Assembly (NCBI RefSeq): GCF_000003815.2
Contig: NC_049992.1
Location: 9,572,311-9,636,310, forward strand
Origin: Branchiostoma floridae
Taxonomy: Eukaryota; Chordata; Leptocardii; Amphioxiformes; Branchiostomatidae
Length of the DNA stretch: 64,000 nucleotides
Direction: 5' to 3'
Shown: one piece after another, positions 23,192-36,694 of the stretch
Layout: each line of letters begins with the position of its first letter
How positions within the stretch are numbered: position 1 is the first letter of the stretch
Position numbers and translations under genes: made by a program
The notes under the pieces: generated by a model
The model's input: only the letters and a program-made list of their open reading frames with translations
The model's database searches: none
Told to the model about the DNA's origin: nothing

Positions 23192-25770
23192 GTAGTTTCC
23201 AATTTGGAAGCGAGAAGCTCTGGCGGCCAGTAAAACGGCCCTATGTCTAGATCTTATCAAGGAGCTTATACATCTAGCTATAGTCTGTTGTGTCCCGGGC
23301 ACAAGATGGTACAGGCCTCAGATCACGTGGTATCCAGAACTCGTGTCCCGGTTTGGAGCAATGTTTTTATTTTGAGGCAGCTGGGTAATCGGTACACATG
23401 GCAGTCTAGATCACATACAAGGGTGTTTACCACCATCTATGTTTGCCGGGTGGGTGCTTAGGAATTTCGGACCCTTTATGGGAGGTGGTTTTCCTCTTTC
23501 CTTTGCGTAGTTTCTCTTCAATAGTGATACATATAATGACGCAGGTTACATTTATCAATGTGCAACGTTTCTACGATGTTATGTCGTTTACTCTTGCCGG
23601 TTCGTAGCCCGAGACAATTGGTTAGCTTTAATAAAATCTAGAATAGAAAAAAAATCTGGTTTATGTCACTTGGATGTGATATATGTAATAAAAAGACAGA
23701 ACACCTTGATGTCAGATGTTACAGAAAAATGCTTAATCAATGCAGCCAATAGACCACACACACACACGTGCATAACAAATAATTCGAAACTTACCGTATC
23801 TCAGTATGTATTCTAAGCATTGAATCCTGGACAAGCTTAGACAATCAAAGGGTACGTACATGAATATTGTTACTGATAAGTACAATGACAAGCCATGTAA
23901 CAGAACAGTGCCTGTAGTACTTCTCCCAGTTACAACAGAATACGAGTAACTTCACTGTACCACAATCAGCTACTTAAGTGGTGACCCCAGAAGAAGCTAC
24001 TTATATAAACACACACCTGTCTGGCCATGGCATATCTTGAAGACAGACGCCAGCGAAAACTGGGCACAGGAAAGACTTTTGAGCACATAACTACTGTCTG
24101 TATCCGCGTGCTCCACAACCGGTCAAAGTGGGGCACAGAAACGCAACTGGTTCTGCTTTCTTTTGTGAGCTATCCTGGGCCGGATTAAAGCTCGACTGAA
24201 ACGTGTTTTACCACTTCGCGTAACAGTACATCGATCAGTACTTAATTGCTGTATTCTCCCCAGCGACTTGATTGAACAAAAGAGCCAATCATTTGGATAC
24301 CTCACCACTTAGACACTTTGATACAACATAGACGAACATGGACTGTAACTGCGTTTTATGACACAACATACATCGTACCAGTACTGTGTCTAATTCTCCA
24401 TTAGTAAAAATTATAGAAAGATCGAACTAAGGAACCCTATTTTATTGAAAACTTGGATCTGTCATCTTTGTATCGAAGACAATACATCATTAAAGGCCGT
24501 CGGTGATTTCTTTCTCTGTTCAGTATTCATGAATGACAATGACAGACATTAGTGCTCTCATGAATACTTATCAGTTATAGATAAACAATGTCTTCTAAGA
24601 TAGATGGAGTTTTACAGATTCTAACAGCCCTCTCAGAAAAGATCTAGAAGAGAGTAGCTCTATTGGGCCATGGACAGTGACAGCTCGTTCATTTAAAACG
24701 AAAATTGAACACGGTTTCAATGCAAAAGCATACAACATCTATCAATCGCAAATGACATCAAAAGAATTATCATCCTATCTAATCTAACAGATAATCTAAT
24801 CTGAGAATTCCTTTGAATCTTGAAACTCTTTTGTCGTCGTAGTTTCAGCAAGACTATGACAGAATCAACAAAGAAATGACTACAACCTTTCAGGATTTCT
24901 CCGTCACAGCTGGATTCTGTACGACACTGTACCTGTACTATCCCAAGAAAGCTCCCAACTTAAGCTTGCTGTCGTTCACCTATACTGTACGGTGACAATG
25001 TTACCGGACCTTATCCGAACTCTGCGCAAAGTATACACCTGTCACAGCCTAGATAGAGTACTGTTTCACCGACTGACGCAAAACTAGCGGAACTGATGTG
25101 TCGTAAATGAGGCAAACATCCACCTGTCTGTTACGTGGCCAACCTGTGGTTTTTGCTGCAACATGAGACGGAAGTCAGGGAATGACTAGACTGGAAACCA
25201 CAACTTCTGGTATGAAAGAACGTCGTTGTGTGTGGTAAAGTCGGCGTCTGTTTGCCGACTTTGGCTGCACGCAAAGTAATTTCTGTCAACATACATTGGG
25301 TCCGGTACTGTTACCCGTTTGACGTAAGTATAGAGAGGAAAAATAATAACGCTATTTCTTCATTGCATATATGGGTCGCATTACTGAGTAATTTCCAACG
25401 AGGAATACACAGCTACCAAGTTGCACAGCTACTGAGTATTTGATAGGATATGACCGGACACCCCAGACAGAATATATAAGCTCCAAGAAGGTCTATCACT
25501 CAATCGTGTATACCAATGGAATGAATCTTATTGTTGCTTGAAAATCAATGATAGGAATCGGTATATAGGAAAGCCATTAAAAAGACGTACAACGCGTTGT
25601 TTAAACAACAACAGAACAATGAATGACATACAAAATTCTTGTCATACTGTTTTTGACCCCACCCCATAAATCCTTTGATCTCTATTTGCTGACAGTGTTT
25701 ATGCTGGGGTTATCGGGAACAACGTGAAAGGTTATCTCCGTGAGTCATGGCCGTGAAATGCTGCTGGTGG

Positions 25771-26389
25771 TAATCTCCAAGCAGATCCTATGCTGCCATA
25801 ATTTTTTTTTGAGACGTCTTGCTTGAGTGCCAGTTTCGTTGAGCGTGGCACCACTGTACTGTATTTCCTCTTTGTTGCAGAACAACAACAACAACAATTC
25901 CGAGGCCTATTGCCCATGCTCTGAGACGGAATTGCGCGATTTTTACACAGTAAAAATGGGTCTTGGCACTCCTGCTGAGCGTCTTGGCACTCCCGCTGAG
26001 CGTCTTGAGTCTGCCTCTGGAGTGGTCTCAAGGCTCACAGCATGAATCGCGTCTTGAGATCTAGACCCCTAAATTTCTCTTTACACTGTGGCTGAGACGT
26101 CTTTGGCTGAGACGGTCTTGGCCAAGACGTCTCAGAAAAACCCAATGTAAAGCGGTGTCTACCAGACTCCCGGCTGGCCGAATAGAAATGCGAGACACTT
26201 TACACTAGGTTTTTCTGAGACGTCTTGACCAAGATCGTCTCAGCCAAGTATGAAAGCTGGCCAAGGAGTATAGCCACCGGCCAAAGGGAGTCAGACGGGC
26301 ACCGGAGCATACATACTCCAAGGCCGGCTTCACTCCTCTGCCAGCTTTTAATACTATCTTATGCTATCGTAGGATCTGCTTGGATATTA
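25771..26389. mobile_element. MITE family A, copy 2, with nested hairpin
   Basis: The left end is TAATCTCCAAGCAGATCCTA; the right end is its reverse complement with small changes. Between them is unrelated sequence including a doubled GTCTTGGCACTCC.GCTGAGC unit (about 25960-26002) and a strong hairpin at 26105-26245. The interior is much longer than in copies 1 and 3, consistent with nested insertion. Confidence 0.65.
26105..26245. mobile_element. Nested hairpin element
   Basis: Arms 26105-26160 and 26191-26245 are near-perfect reverse complements (GGCTGAGACG.TCTTGG, AAGACGTCTCAGAAAAACC) around a 30-base spacer. Confidence 0.8.
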
Positions 26390-27018
26390 GCTAGTGGGAC
26401 GAAAGCAACTCGTCCCTTCACTTCTCACGTTCGACGACAATCGGTAGGACGACGATAAATCATCGGTAATCATCGTTTCTACTCGGGAATGTTCGTCGTA
26501 CAATGCCGAATATGAAAGCGTATTACTAATTATAATACATTCTACAAGGATCGCGCTGCACTCTCACTACGACCTAAAACGGTTGCGCGTAACCTTCGAT
26601 TTCATACTTGGTGTATCATACATAGACTGATTAAATCTCGCTTATAGCAGCCCGCCCAACATCCGATACCCCGCGGGGAGGAGCCAGTTACAGCCCTGGA
26701 CAGCGGAGTTTGCGTTGCACAGACTATATCATACAAAACAAAACATAACGTTAAATGTGTGACAGAAAAGACAACAAAACGATTTTACACAGTTCGTTGA
26801 AAGGAATGTTAGGTCACCGAAAGAGCGGCGTAAGAATGCGCCGTCCTAGTGGAAAGGGGGTACCGCTATAACCATGTTACTTGACGCTCTTAAGATTACT
26901 TTGGGGGTGCTTTAGCAGTATTCTGTATTGTACATTTATAAGTAAATAGTTTTCACTGTCGTGTAGTTCCTCAAGTTGCACAGAGTCTTAGTATGTATAG
27001 ACTGACTGACAATATAGC

Positions 27019-27056
27019 GTTGTATTGTATTGTACTGTATTGTATTGTATTGTATT
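27019..27056. repeat. TATTG pentanucleotide microsatellite
   Basis: About seven tandem copies of GTATT with one C variant. Confidence 0.9.
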
Positions 27057-30000
27057 CCATGTAGTATTATCCTAAATGTACTGTGTATTGGAGACTGGCA
27101 CTAGTGCGAATCGAGCCACGACTAAACCCATAAGTATGCCGTGTAGCGTTCAACCTATGTGCATGTCGTGACTAGGTTGTCGTGGGAAAAGGACCTCTTT
27201 TTAATTAGTTGGCTCTTTTGTAAATATCAGAATAAGTGGAATGTTAACAAAACAAATGCTGGTAAAAGCTGAACTGGTTGACCTTTTGTCTAAAAGAAAA
27301 GAAATGTGATAGCTATTTCATTCATTTGCATTTTCAATAGTTTCGGCGTAGGAGGAGGGGGGGGGGGCTGTGTACGTGAACTTTATGAACTCCATCGGGA
27401 AGTAAATACACCTATATCCTTCTTCTATATGGTATAAACAACAAAGGATGAAATCCTTATATTTCAAAACAGACTTCCTTAGTCTGCTATGTTAAGCGTA
27501 CAGTACAATCTGACATACTAAAGAAAAGGAAAACCTTCGTTATTGATGCAAATCAGAACTTAATGTACGATCTGGTAGAAAAGGCAACCTTTTTTATGTC
27601 TTTTATAACTGAATTTTGCAGGCATCGTATACTAGTCTGTTGAATAGCACACAATGAAAAACAGCTTCAGAGTTCGGCATTTTAGAGTTCGCATTCCTCT
27701 GGTCAATGAATCTCCTCATTTTTATCAATTCTAGAATTTTTCTCGCTCATAGTGAAGTCTGCTGGAGACTATAACATTGCTATGATATGATATGACAATC
27801 ATGCTACGCATATGTATCTATATAGCCTGTTTAAGTAATACACGTACTATAATACTAAAAATTGGGTACTCTGAACAGAAAAATACATTTCAGAGTAAGT
27901 AGTACAACAAAATGAGAAAAAGAACCACTGTACCTGGATGCTAGTACGCTGTATATGCAGTCCTGGTTACCCGTGGACTTCTAGCCACTGTCTGACGAAG
28001 TCTTCAAGTTGACTATCACGGTACATACCTGTAGACCAGAAAGTTTACATATTTATTCCTTAAATCACATGACGTAAATGGGATTTTATCTCCTTGCTGG
28101 GATCAAAGAACGCTTTTAGAGGTTGGTTGTGACAGGAACTGTTCAGCCGGATATTACCGGATGTACCAGAATGGCACTTCCTGTCTCTGCCCTAAATAAA
28201 GTTATTGCACCTGTGTCAGGTGGGCGAAACCATTGGGCGGACAGAGGAGGGGTGTTGTTTCACCTCCAGCGAAAACCCCAAATCCATAGAGAAAGTAAAC
28301 ACATTTCAACAACAGTGCAACGAAGGAATTGTTCCTTTGAAATTCAGTTTGTATGCGTAGTTTTCAACCCCTGATTATTGCATTCGGTATCAAAACCACT
28401 TTTCCAAGCGATTGTATATTCTAATGGGCTTACAGTAACTTTGTACATAGCATTTTCAGTACATTTTTCTAGTGGCTTGTTCGTCAGTTAGTAACATGTC
28501 GCACTTAGTCAATCTTCTCTTCATTACAAAATGGAGAAGTTTACGAAACATTTTTTCACTAATTGCCTATGTACTTTACGAATCAAGGAATCAAAACAAC
28601 CTGAACCAAGCAAACAACTTACATCTGCTTGGAGATGGCAATCAACACTTGCGTCTAGACTGTAATTGTAAGGTATCATTGAATAGTAAAGGTAACACTA
28701 GCCCCTGAGGGGGTAATACATATGTCTGTCTTGTTTCACAACACGTTACTAACAGCTGGACGATCTGCCCCTGTTTATGGTACCTCCAGAGGGTTTCAGT
28801 ATTTACCCACTCTAAACCGGGCGTCATGGCGTTTGTTGGGACAAATCAAGACAAACAGAGTACCTAAAGGGCAAACAGTTACCGGCCTTGTACAGTTGCC
28901 GGGCACAAATGGCGGCCTCCGAACAACCACGAAACATGACGGGAAGTTGACTCGGGCTTTGTTCGGTAATATTCGTGATTTATGATCGAACCGAAGCGTT
29001 TTTAAAGGCATAGTCTACTGGCGATTAGTTTTACTGCATTGGTGGCTGGTTCCGGAGGATTGTACTGATAAAAAAGCTGTAAATGTTCTAAATGGCAACA
29101 GGTTGCTAATTATGGTTATTATGGAACCAATTGGGAATTACACTGGTCTTAAATTCAATCATGATGAATCTTTCAAGCGAGGTACAGGTACAAGTGACAG
29201 AGAGAAAGACGAAGAGTGGTAGAGTTCTATTAAGGAAAATGACTTCCTTCACTTGCAATTTTCCAGAGCCCAACAAAGAATGCTTACGTTATATTGAAAT
29301 TTGCTCACCTGTACTATTCTGTCGCGTTGTACTCCAACTACTACAGATAGCGTGATAAGGCGTTAAAGATTGGCCATGTTACGAGTGCCTAAATGTCATA
29401 GATTATACATTAAGATATGGACTGCGACAGCTGGCGAATAACATGTTTAACAGGTCTAAAGATATCTAAGTAACCCACCTTTAAACGCCGCAAGGCAATC
29501 TGGTTTGTAAAAAGTGGGTTGTCTACTGAAGGTACTGAGATTCTTAGTAGGTACACTTTTGTGTACTGACAATGCCTTGTACTGAAACGCGTACGGTGCA
29601 TGCACTGTACATAACACACTGTGAACTAGCATGCAGGACGAATATGAACACATGTACATGTTTGTAGGTCCATGTAGACAACCCACCTAACACGTGTATA
29701 CATGTGCACAACAAGCAAACTGGAAACATACCTTATGTGAAGTCCAACTTCCAGTGTCTTTGACAGTTTAACACACACTATAGTCTCAAGCTACCAACCG
29801 TTGTAGCCTGTGGACTCAAAAGGGCACGCCAAGAAGCACGTCCTCGCAAATTTGTCATCGCCACAGACTACGTACTGTGTTTGCAGAGTTTTCCCGACCA
29901 GGTCTCAGCAGGTACAAAGGTCGGATTGTTCCATCTCAGAAGTTACATCAATCCTTGTCACATTGTTCGACCCGCATAACAGGGACGTTGGTACAAGGCA

Positions 30001-31413
30001 TACAGGGGAGGGGTTGGTGGATCGATTTTAAATGGGTGTTTAAATCGGTAAACATCCATTTGAAGAATCGGTGCAATGACACAGTTGGTAGAGTAGTGAT
30101 TCCTTTTTTTTCCTTTTAAACATCCACTTTTTATATTTGTCCAGGAATGCTAGTAAGTCTTAATTTTGCACCATTCAACAAAACTATATATCCTCATGGT
30201 AGCTACGCTTAAGAGGATTACAGAGGATATCTTGTCGATAGTGCCAAGCAATTCTTATCGACAGGAAGATTCTGTCAATAATGCCAAAATCTTAAAATCG
30301 TCTCAATTGTATTTACTTAAGGTACAAAATATGAATGAGCAAAACATAGAAAAGACAAACATTATCACCGTTCTTAAAATGCAATAGACCTATCCCTTGT
30401 AATTGTGTACGTATACATTATTGAAGTACAATAAAATCCAGATTTTATCACGTTAACACATTACAATTAACTGCACAGGTAACGTTGGTGAAGTTTGTTG
30501 ATAAGTCCCCAGGGGGCCTGGTTAAGGTTTCTAGTTCGGAATGGTATAGATAAGATGAGAATGATAAAGCATGCACACTTTATTGAGTACCCTTTCAGTT
30601 GTCCAGTTTTAGACAATTCAATATATTGGACCATACTACTTCTCGCACGGGGAGAAATGAATGAGAAAACAAATAAACAAATTCACGATTTGTAGTTTTA
30701 TCTATTCTTCACCCTTCCTCGAAAACAGATGGATCGGCCTTAGTACAGCGCCCTGAGAATAGTCTTTCTTTTTATTTCCCCTTTAGTAATTTTTAACACA
30801 AAATAATCAAAACACATGTACATGTACAAGCGCACAGCAGATGAATAAAAACCGGGAACAGGCATAGGTACGTGAAATGTGCATAAAGATATATGACTGG
30901 AATTTATACATGGAATGTATATATGCACCGAAGTGAAACAAATATCTATAGAATTGAAAATAACCATTAGAAACATGAATTTCCCCAATATCTTTGATAT
31001 TGGTTGTTTTGTATGCTATCATAGATTCTTGATCATGAGTTATCACAAATATAGCACACATTCAAATGGTATAAAAATTGGACTTTATTGGCTACAAACA
31101 TAGTACTGTACAATCAGTATTTATCATTCCAATCTTAGGGTCACTCCTTTGACAACATGAGGGGAGGTTTCTTACATCAATATATGTACTTTTACATTCC
31201 CGACATACCTGAGCGGCCACTTCAAACTGTTGACATGACGTCAGGAGAAGGACAAAGAACAAAGTACTAGTACGTCAGAACGTCTACCGATGTCTGTATG
31301 TCGTCGTCATGGCAACAATCGGACCAATGAACTCGTTTATTCTGGGAGTACTTATGGGGATATTTTTGTAAGACAAACAAAAAGGCTTGCATGTTTCTCG
31401 AGGTGTTCCCCGT

Positions 31414-31513
31414 NNNNNNNNNNNNNNNNNNNNNNNNNNNNNNNNNNNNNNNNNNNNNNNNNNNNNNNNNNNNNNNNNNNNNNNNNNNNNNNNNNNNNNN
31501 NNNNNNNNNNNNN
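31414..31513. other. Assembly gap (100 N)
   Basis: Exactly 100 unknown bases, the usual placeholder for a gap of unknown length. It interrupts the last recognised SLC25 exon. Confidence 0.98.
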
Positions 31514-31711
31514 TAAAGAGCGAGAGCGTGCTGGGCAAAATCATCAGTCTGGTCCCTAAGCCTTGCCAGAGTCTCAATATTCCTCCTTCCCGCACTATAG
31601 ATTTGACGAAGAAGATAACGCCCCGCTGCGAGGTTGGGTCGCACTGCACAGCAGCCTGGATGCGCGTCTTGACTAAGTCCATAGGGGTCGCTGCAGTACA
31701 GCTAATACTGC
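31514..31711 (-). CDS. SLC25 exon 4, truncated by gap
   Basis: The acceptor CTTCCTTACAG is followed by SISCTAATPMDLVKTRIQ and the REGG...LWQGLGTRLMILP segment. It runs open into the N run at LSLF. Sequence on the other side of the gap (31267-31413) cannot be framed reliably. Confidence 0.85.
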
Positions 31712-33491
31712 CTGTAAGGAAGGTGAAACAGATAATTGCGATACTTCGAATTCACGATACTTAAGCTTAATCTCTGTATGTATAATTTAGTGCTATACAC
31801 GTGCATGTTGTAATCTTAAGTTCGGCAAATCAGCGGGATTAACAAATTACCATAAACAAGGTATGGAGTCGGTCGGGTACTCTCGCCGGCGGCCGCGAGA
31901 CACCAACAAAACGCCACAAAATAAAAAGCCCGATAAAAACGCCTAAAAAACGTCAAAAAGAGCTGGAGCCTAATAAAATCGGACAGTAGGTCGGGTAACA
32001 TTCTGCGACTGAAGATTAATGAATATAACAGCGAAGAAAGTAATGGGACTTCCGTGATAAAGATTGACTTTGGCATTTTTCTACATTCATAGAAATAAAA
32101 TTTAGTACCTGACAACATGACTTCACCCCTACACACTCAGAAGTTCTGAACTATGTGTCAAATGTCTCATTTCGGAGTTTTTGTCACGTGACTGGTGTTG
32201 ACTATCACGTGATAAGGGGAAATTGTACATATCACATGCCTATAAAGAAATACCAGTATCCAAGCACCTGCTACAAGTCCTATCTGGAAGCGTTTGTGGT
32301 CAGGACAGCGGTGACCATGTTGGGTCTCATACCGGCGTACTCCTGCCTCCCGACCGACGAAGAAGAAGGCGTTAAATGTGACGTCACGGAATAGTGCGGA
32401 TCCGAAACCTCTGTACATATCTGAAGGTTTAAAAAAAATAGGGATTGGGCGTCGTTGGGTGATGATGTGTAATAATCCAACCAGCGTTTAAGCCAACTTA
32501 TATCTAGCAAGATTTGCTATCAACGACGGACTTATTGAATATTGTCAAATTATATTGGAATTTGTTAAAAGCATTCTACGAAAAATAAGACAAGTGAAAG
32601 GTAACGTACATGTGCACTAGCAATTTGTCCATTCAAAGCTGTAGACTTTGTGGAAACAAGCCAATGTTGTTTTTACACATCGAAGAGCATTTTCAGACTT
32701 TCCCCTCCCCATACCTGGTTGGACATACTTAGTGCAGACAAGGATGCGTTGTCCCATCAATATACACTTAGCGTAGCAGCTGGATTGTTCGTGTTGGTTT
32801 GATTAAATGGATGACATCCGCTCGCGCATAAATTTTAGGCCGTTTCCGATAAAAAAAATTTTACCGCGCTGCATATCGTAGAAAACAGCTGCAAAATGAG
32901 AAGTAGATGTGAAATTACAAAAATGAAGAATCTATTGTTCGGTATTCTATACCTTGATACACCAAATCCCAATGTTTTAGCTTCAACACCTAACACCTAT
33001 GATACAAAAATTAAACCTTTTGTTAGATCCATATAACCTGTTGTCCTCCAGACATCTCTGAACCGGTGGCCGTAGACCTGCGCCCGCACCATGACAAGCT
33101 CAGTGGGAGAGGCCACGACTGCAGTACCCACACCAGCCGCTAGTCCGCCTAAAATCCAGACCCCCGGAGACTGTTCCCCTCGCAAGTCCGTCAGAAACCT
33201 CGTCGTCACGATCCAACATTGCATCTTTAACATTCTCTCTGGCATGACACCCAGGGAACGAGATACTACACCTGGGGACGAGAACAGGATAACCAATTAA
33301 TAAATTTGAATATATAGACCGATATCTCACCTATTTCTCCGCCCAAAAGCCTTGTAAGACTTCTAGTATTCAGTGCCTTACTAGTGTAACATTCTTTTAA
33401 ATTTGTCTTGTTGGTTGAAATAAATTACTTCATTATTGGTCCGATAACTGCCTTGAAGAGAGACATGCACTTAGACTAGAGACAGAGATGG

Positions 33492-33526
<35 letters not shown>

Positions 33527-34817
33527 ACAGATAGAGAGAGAGACTAGGGTAGAGATTATACCCTCACGAAACTACAGGCAAAGGTTGAGGACAGTGCTTG
33601 GACGACATCGTCATCGATATAGGACGAAGTTGGGCTGGGCAAGGTTGGGTTGATTCCTTTGGGTTCGATTCATTCTGATTCGTGCACCCTCATGCGCATC
33701 AGTTTTCTTTTATTCAGTAGGGTGTCTTATTAGAAGATGTCATCAATAAAACGAATGACGATGATTTTAATATTAGATATGTATATAATTTTCACAGCTA
33801 AGATTACTTTGTACGATTTCAATGCTTTATAGTGTCCTAAAACAGTTCAGAAAGTTGGCTGCCACTGCGCGTACGAGAGTACTTTGTGTTTTGATCAAAT
33901 ACTTTTCATTGATCAGATTCTGTGTAGTGTTATGTACGTCATCTGACGGTACTACAAAGTACTGATAAATATTTAGATATCCTTACGTTGAACAATCGCT
34001 TTAGCTTTCTTCATATGTAACAGAAGAACAAATAACTTTGTTAGTATTTTGCTGCCACGTGTCAGACAACAGTCAGTGCACGTATTGAAATGGCTTAGTT
34101 CCACGGGCGCTGGTCATACAGGTCAAACAAGTAGGTCACATGTACGCCTGGGTCACAGACACTGACCCCATTTTATTTTGTATACGTAACAACTTAATGA
34201 AAACCCCATAAAACAGCGTACAGGACAGACGTGTATAATCTCATCGCCCAAATAAAAACTATGTTGATTCTTAAGTGAGATATGATATTTCCAGAAGAAC
34301 AAGCTTGTTTTACATAATTAGGCCCACATTTCAAAGCTGATGCAACAGCTACTTTTTCTACTTGAACATTGTTACTGCTTTTATAACTCTCATGATAAGC
34401 AACAACGATCCGGAGGACGTACGGAGGGGGTAGATGACATTGATATCTGTTCAATGTTGTTGTAGACTCGGTCGGTATAAATAGCAACACGACATAAGCT
34501 GAACACGGTGACGCTACAACACAAATGCAAAGAAGTACATGTATACCTCTGTAGAGAAATCCGAGAGGACTGTGGACAGTTCGTCCTAGGAAGTCCTTCC
34601 ACGAGAAGTGCGGGGTCTGTATGAAGGTTTTCAGCGTGTATAGCGGGTGGTGTATAACCTGCGTCAGCCCGCCGGCTGCCATGCTGACACCAGCGCTGTA
34701 GAGCTGCCAGTTCTTCGGGAGATAGTCCACCCTCCCCCGTACAGCTCCTGGAGAAATCGTCGGCGCCGACGGACGTGTCCGTGTGGTGCCTAACCTGGCT
34801 TCGATTTGAGTCCCCAT
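31514..34817 (-). CDS. Mitochondrial carrier family (SLC25) protein, 3' end lost in gap
   Basis: Four exons (34547-34817, about 33017/33038-33271, 32268-32420, 31514-31711) join in phase 1 throughout, from ATG at 34817. The three repeats of the carrier fold are visible. Repeat 1 has HHPLYTLKTFIQ and LYRG. Repeat 2 has ASPTELVMVRAQ and MYRGFGSALFRDV. Repeat 3 has TPMDLVKTRIQ, REGG and LWQGLGTRL. SLC25 proteins exchange metabolites across the mitochondrial inner membrane. Only repeat 3 has the canonical PxDxxK signature; repeat 1 lacks the acidic residue and repeat 2 has M for K. The loop before MYRGFG is short, so a small exon or the alternative donor at 33017 may be involved. The last helix falls in the assembly gap. 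Substrate not assignable; a 2-oxoglutarate-carrier-like subgroup is a guess. Confidence 0.85.
32268..32420 (-). CDS. SLC25 exon 3
   Basis: 153 bases, phase 1-1, with MYRGFGSALFRDVTFNAFFF (TM4) and the start of TM5 (FQIGLVAG). The acceptor is AACCTTCAG and the donor CAG|GTGCTT. Confidence 0.85.
33038..33271 (-). CDS. SLC25 exon 2
   Basis: It starts after GTCCCCAG and contains TM2 (GVVSRSLGVMPERM) and TM3 (WILGGLAAGVGTAV) with the second signature. It could extend to 33017 by using a second GT in the same phase, which would add YMDLTK and give a loop closer to the normal length. Confidence 0.75.
33494..33544. repeat. AG dinucleotide microsatellite
   Basis: Mostly pure (AG)n interrupted by ATTGACAGAT, within SLC25 intron 1. 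Confidence 0.95.
34547..34817 (-). CDS. SLC25 exon 1
   Basis: 90 codons plus one base, MGTQIEARL to LYR|G. It contains TM1 (YSAGVSMAAGGLTQVI) and the first, degenerate signature PLYTLKTF. The donor is G|GTATAC. Confidence 0.8.
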
Positions 34818-35279
34818 GGTCGTCAAGCAGTTTACACAGTGCTATCCGTAATGACTCAGAAACATCCTATGTGATAGACGGAGGGTTCGAAACGATCAGT
34901 GAAACATTTTTAGTCCAGATTGACCCCCGACCTCGACTACTTACCAGCTGACGCGCTGTTACGTATCACTGATACTGATAGCATTTAGCATTACCGTAAA
35001 CACACATCATTCCAATACCATTGTGAAACAGGTTGCTGTGGTAACGGTTGCTACGGTTTACAGCAAGACCATTATTTTTGTTTACTTTAAGGAGACATAA
35101 TGTTGTATATCGCAAACATGCGATAAGAAATCTGGTTTCTATCATTTGCATAATAATACTTTAAGCACAAGTTAAACCGGTCGGCTGTTCTATATTCAGT
35201 GCCACGCGTAGTCGCAGAGGCTAGAGGAAGCCATTTCTGTTTAATCAGACGCGTCTCATGATCAGTCAAAGAAAGTCTT

Positions 35280-35625
35280 TTTACAAATTACAATATTTTC
35301 AAAATATAGCAGTTCGAAACCACCGTCCATCGACATGTGATCCCAAATACCCCCTTTCCACTTGGACGTGCTCTCGCTACGCTCTCTCTGTGACGTCAAA
35401 TTTGACAGATCCCACAACGAATTCTATAGAAAAGAAACGAATATTTTTTTACAATTTTTGTGTTTTGTCGTCTTCTCAGTCACACTTTTACATTTTGTAT
35501 GATATACCCAGTGTGAAAGCGAAGGTTACACATATCCTCTTTAGGTCGCAGCACGATCGCCGTCTAGTGGAAAGGGGGCCTAAACAACGGGTATAGGTTA
35601 CCCCGCGAATAAAGGCTAGTGTTGA
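35280..35625. mobile_element. MITE family B, related copy
   Basis: The right end (GGTTACCCCGCGAATAAAGG) and the left interior (CCACCGTCCATCGACATGTG, ATCCCAAATAC) match the element at 23009-23191, but the left terminus was not found. The interior is different and longer. Confidence 0.5.
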
Positions 35626-36101
35626 CTACTTTGGAACGAAAGTTAAGTGTGTCACTTTCCTGCAGAGTCATTTGTGCAAACTATGAGCAGTTAAGTATAG
35701 TAGTAAGATTAGTCCGCATCCAATCAGCTGTCACCAACAACTGTATACTAGTAATCTATCAGGATGAAGGGACAGAAATAAATAAAAGTGAATCTGTTGA
35801 TAATGAACAATATGTTTCATTGTTTTGCATATGATAAGTGCTCAGTAATAAGGAGAATATGTTCATGTGATGATGTATTCACTGACATCATGACATAGTA
35901 GTGAATCTTGCTGAAAAGACACCATACATATTCCATGGGAGAAATTGTTCACGACTGTAGATTGAATCTACTTTTATTACAATACACTGCGTTGTCATAT
36001 CAGTACTTGTTTGTCTAAAACCATACAAATGTGTAAAAGGCTAACATCTGCATTTTTAAAGAAAACAACGAAGTAGATTACAAGAGCATAAATTAAATCG
36101 T

Positions 36102-36150
36102 AAATGGATGCATAATGTTGTTCAATTTGAACAATATTATGCCTCCATTT
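36102..36150. repeat. Spacerless palindrome
   Basis: AAATGGATGCATAATGTTGT followed by TCAA is mirrored at once by TTGAACAATATTATGC then CTCCATTT, giving two arms of about 24 bases. Confidence 0.8.
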
Positions 36151-36488
36151 TCAACAAGTCATTATAACGCACTATTTCATTTTTAAAGACCAACAGTATA
36201 CATATGCATTCCAGTTGCACTACTGGAGACAACCATCTCGTCCAGACTGTTTCAACTTCACAGTTTCTACGTTTAAGTTGAATATTAAATAGGCACATAG
36301 GACTAATTCAATGACTTCTATGCACGACTAGTTTCATAGTTCACAATGCCGTACTTTACAGCACATTTGTATCATTGTTCACAATGTCAGACTTGACTCT
36401 TGGTTTGGTAATATACATGTCTTGGCTAAAACTTTTTTTTTTTTAAATCACTTGTTTACGTCTAGCATTAAATAGCAATACCACATAG

Positions 36489-36694
36489 AAGGTTTGTTTT
36501 ACTGTACGTTGTGTTTTACCCTGGGAGCACAGACTTCTATAAATAAAGGCAAGCGGCAATGGTTCGCTACCCGGCCGCAGTCGCACGCACCCCATAACCC
36601 GCCCGACCCGTTGGCTGGCCCCTATTTGCCCAACCCGAAATGTTCGCTCACGAAAGTTTGCTTTACTGTATGCTGTGTTTTAGATTGCTGGCAT
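36489..36694. repeat. Pair of imperfect direct repeats
   Basis: GGTTTGTTTTACTGTACGTT with GTGTTTTA (from 36490) recurs as AGTTTGCTTTACTGTATGCT with GTGTTTTA (from 36653). The stretch between them is GC-rich. Confidence 0.5.

Larger units (their letters stand above)
22344..31266. other. Gene-poor stretch with inverted-repeat elements
   Basis: No domain-bearing frame or exon chain was found on either strand. It holds MITE-like elements at 23009-23191 and 25771-26389, a pentanucleotide repeat near 27.0 kb and a G-run near 27.36 kb. It probably separates the promoter side of the double-PH gene from the 3' end of the SLC25 gene. Confidence 0.45.

Noticed and set aside
28123-28374. 83-codon + strand frame as a gene
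   Set aside because: No domain, splice or conservation signal; composition like surrounding non-coding DNA.
31267-31413. Sequence beyond the gap as the C-terminus of the SLC25 protein
   Set aside because: Two frames are open and neither resembles a carrier sixth helix. Gap size is unknown, so no frame can be chosen.
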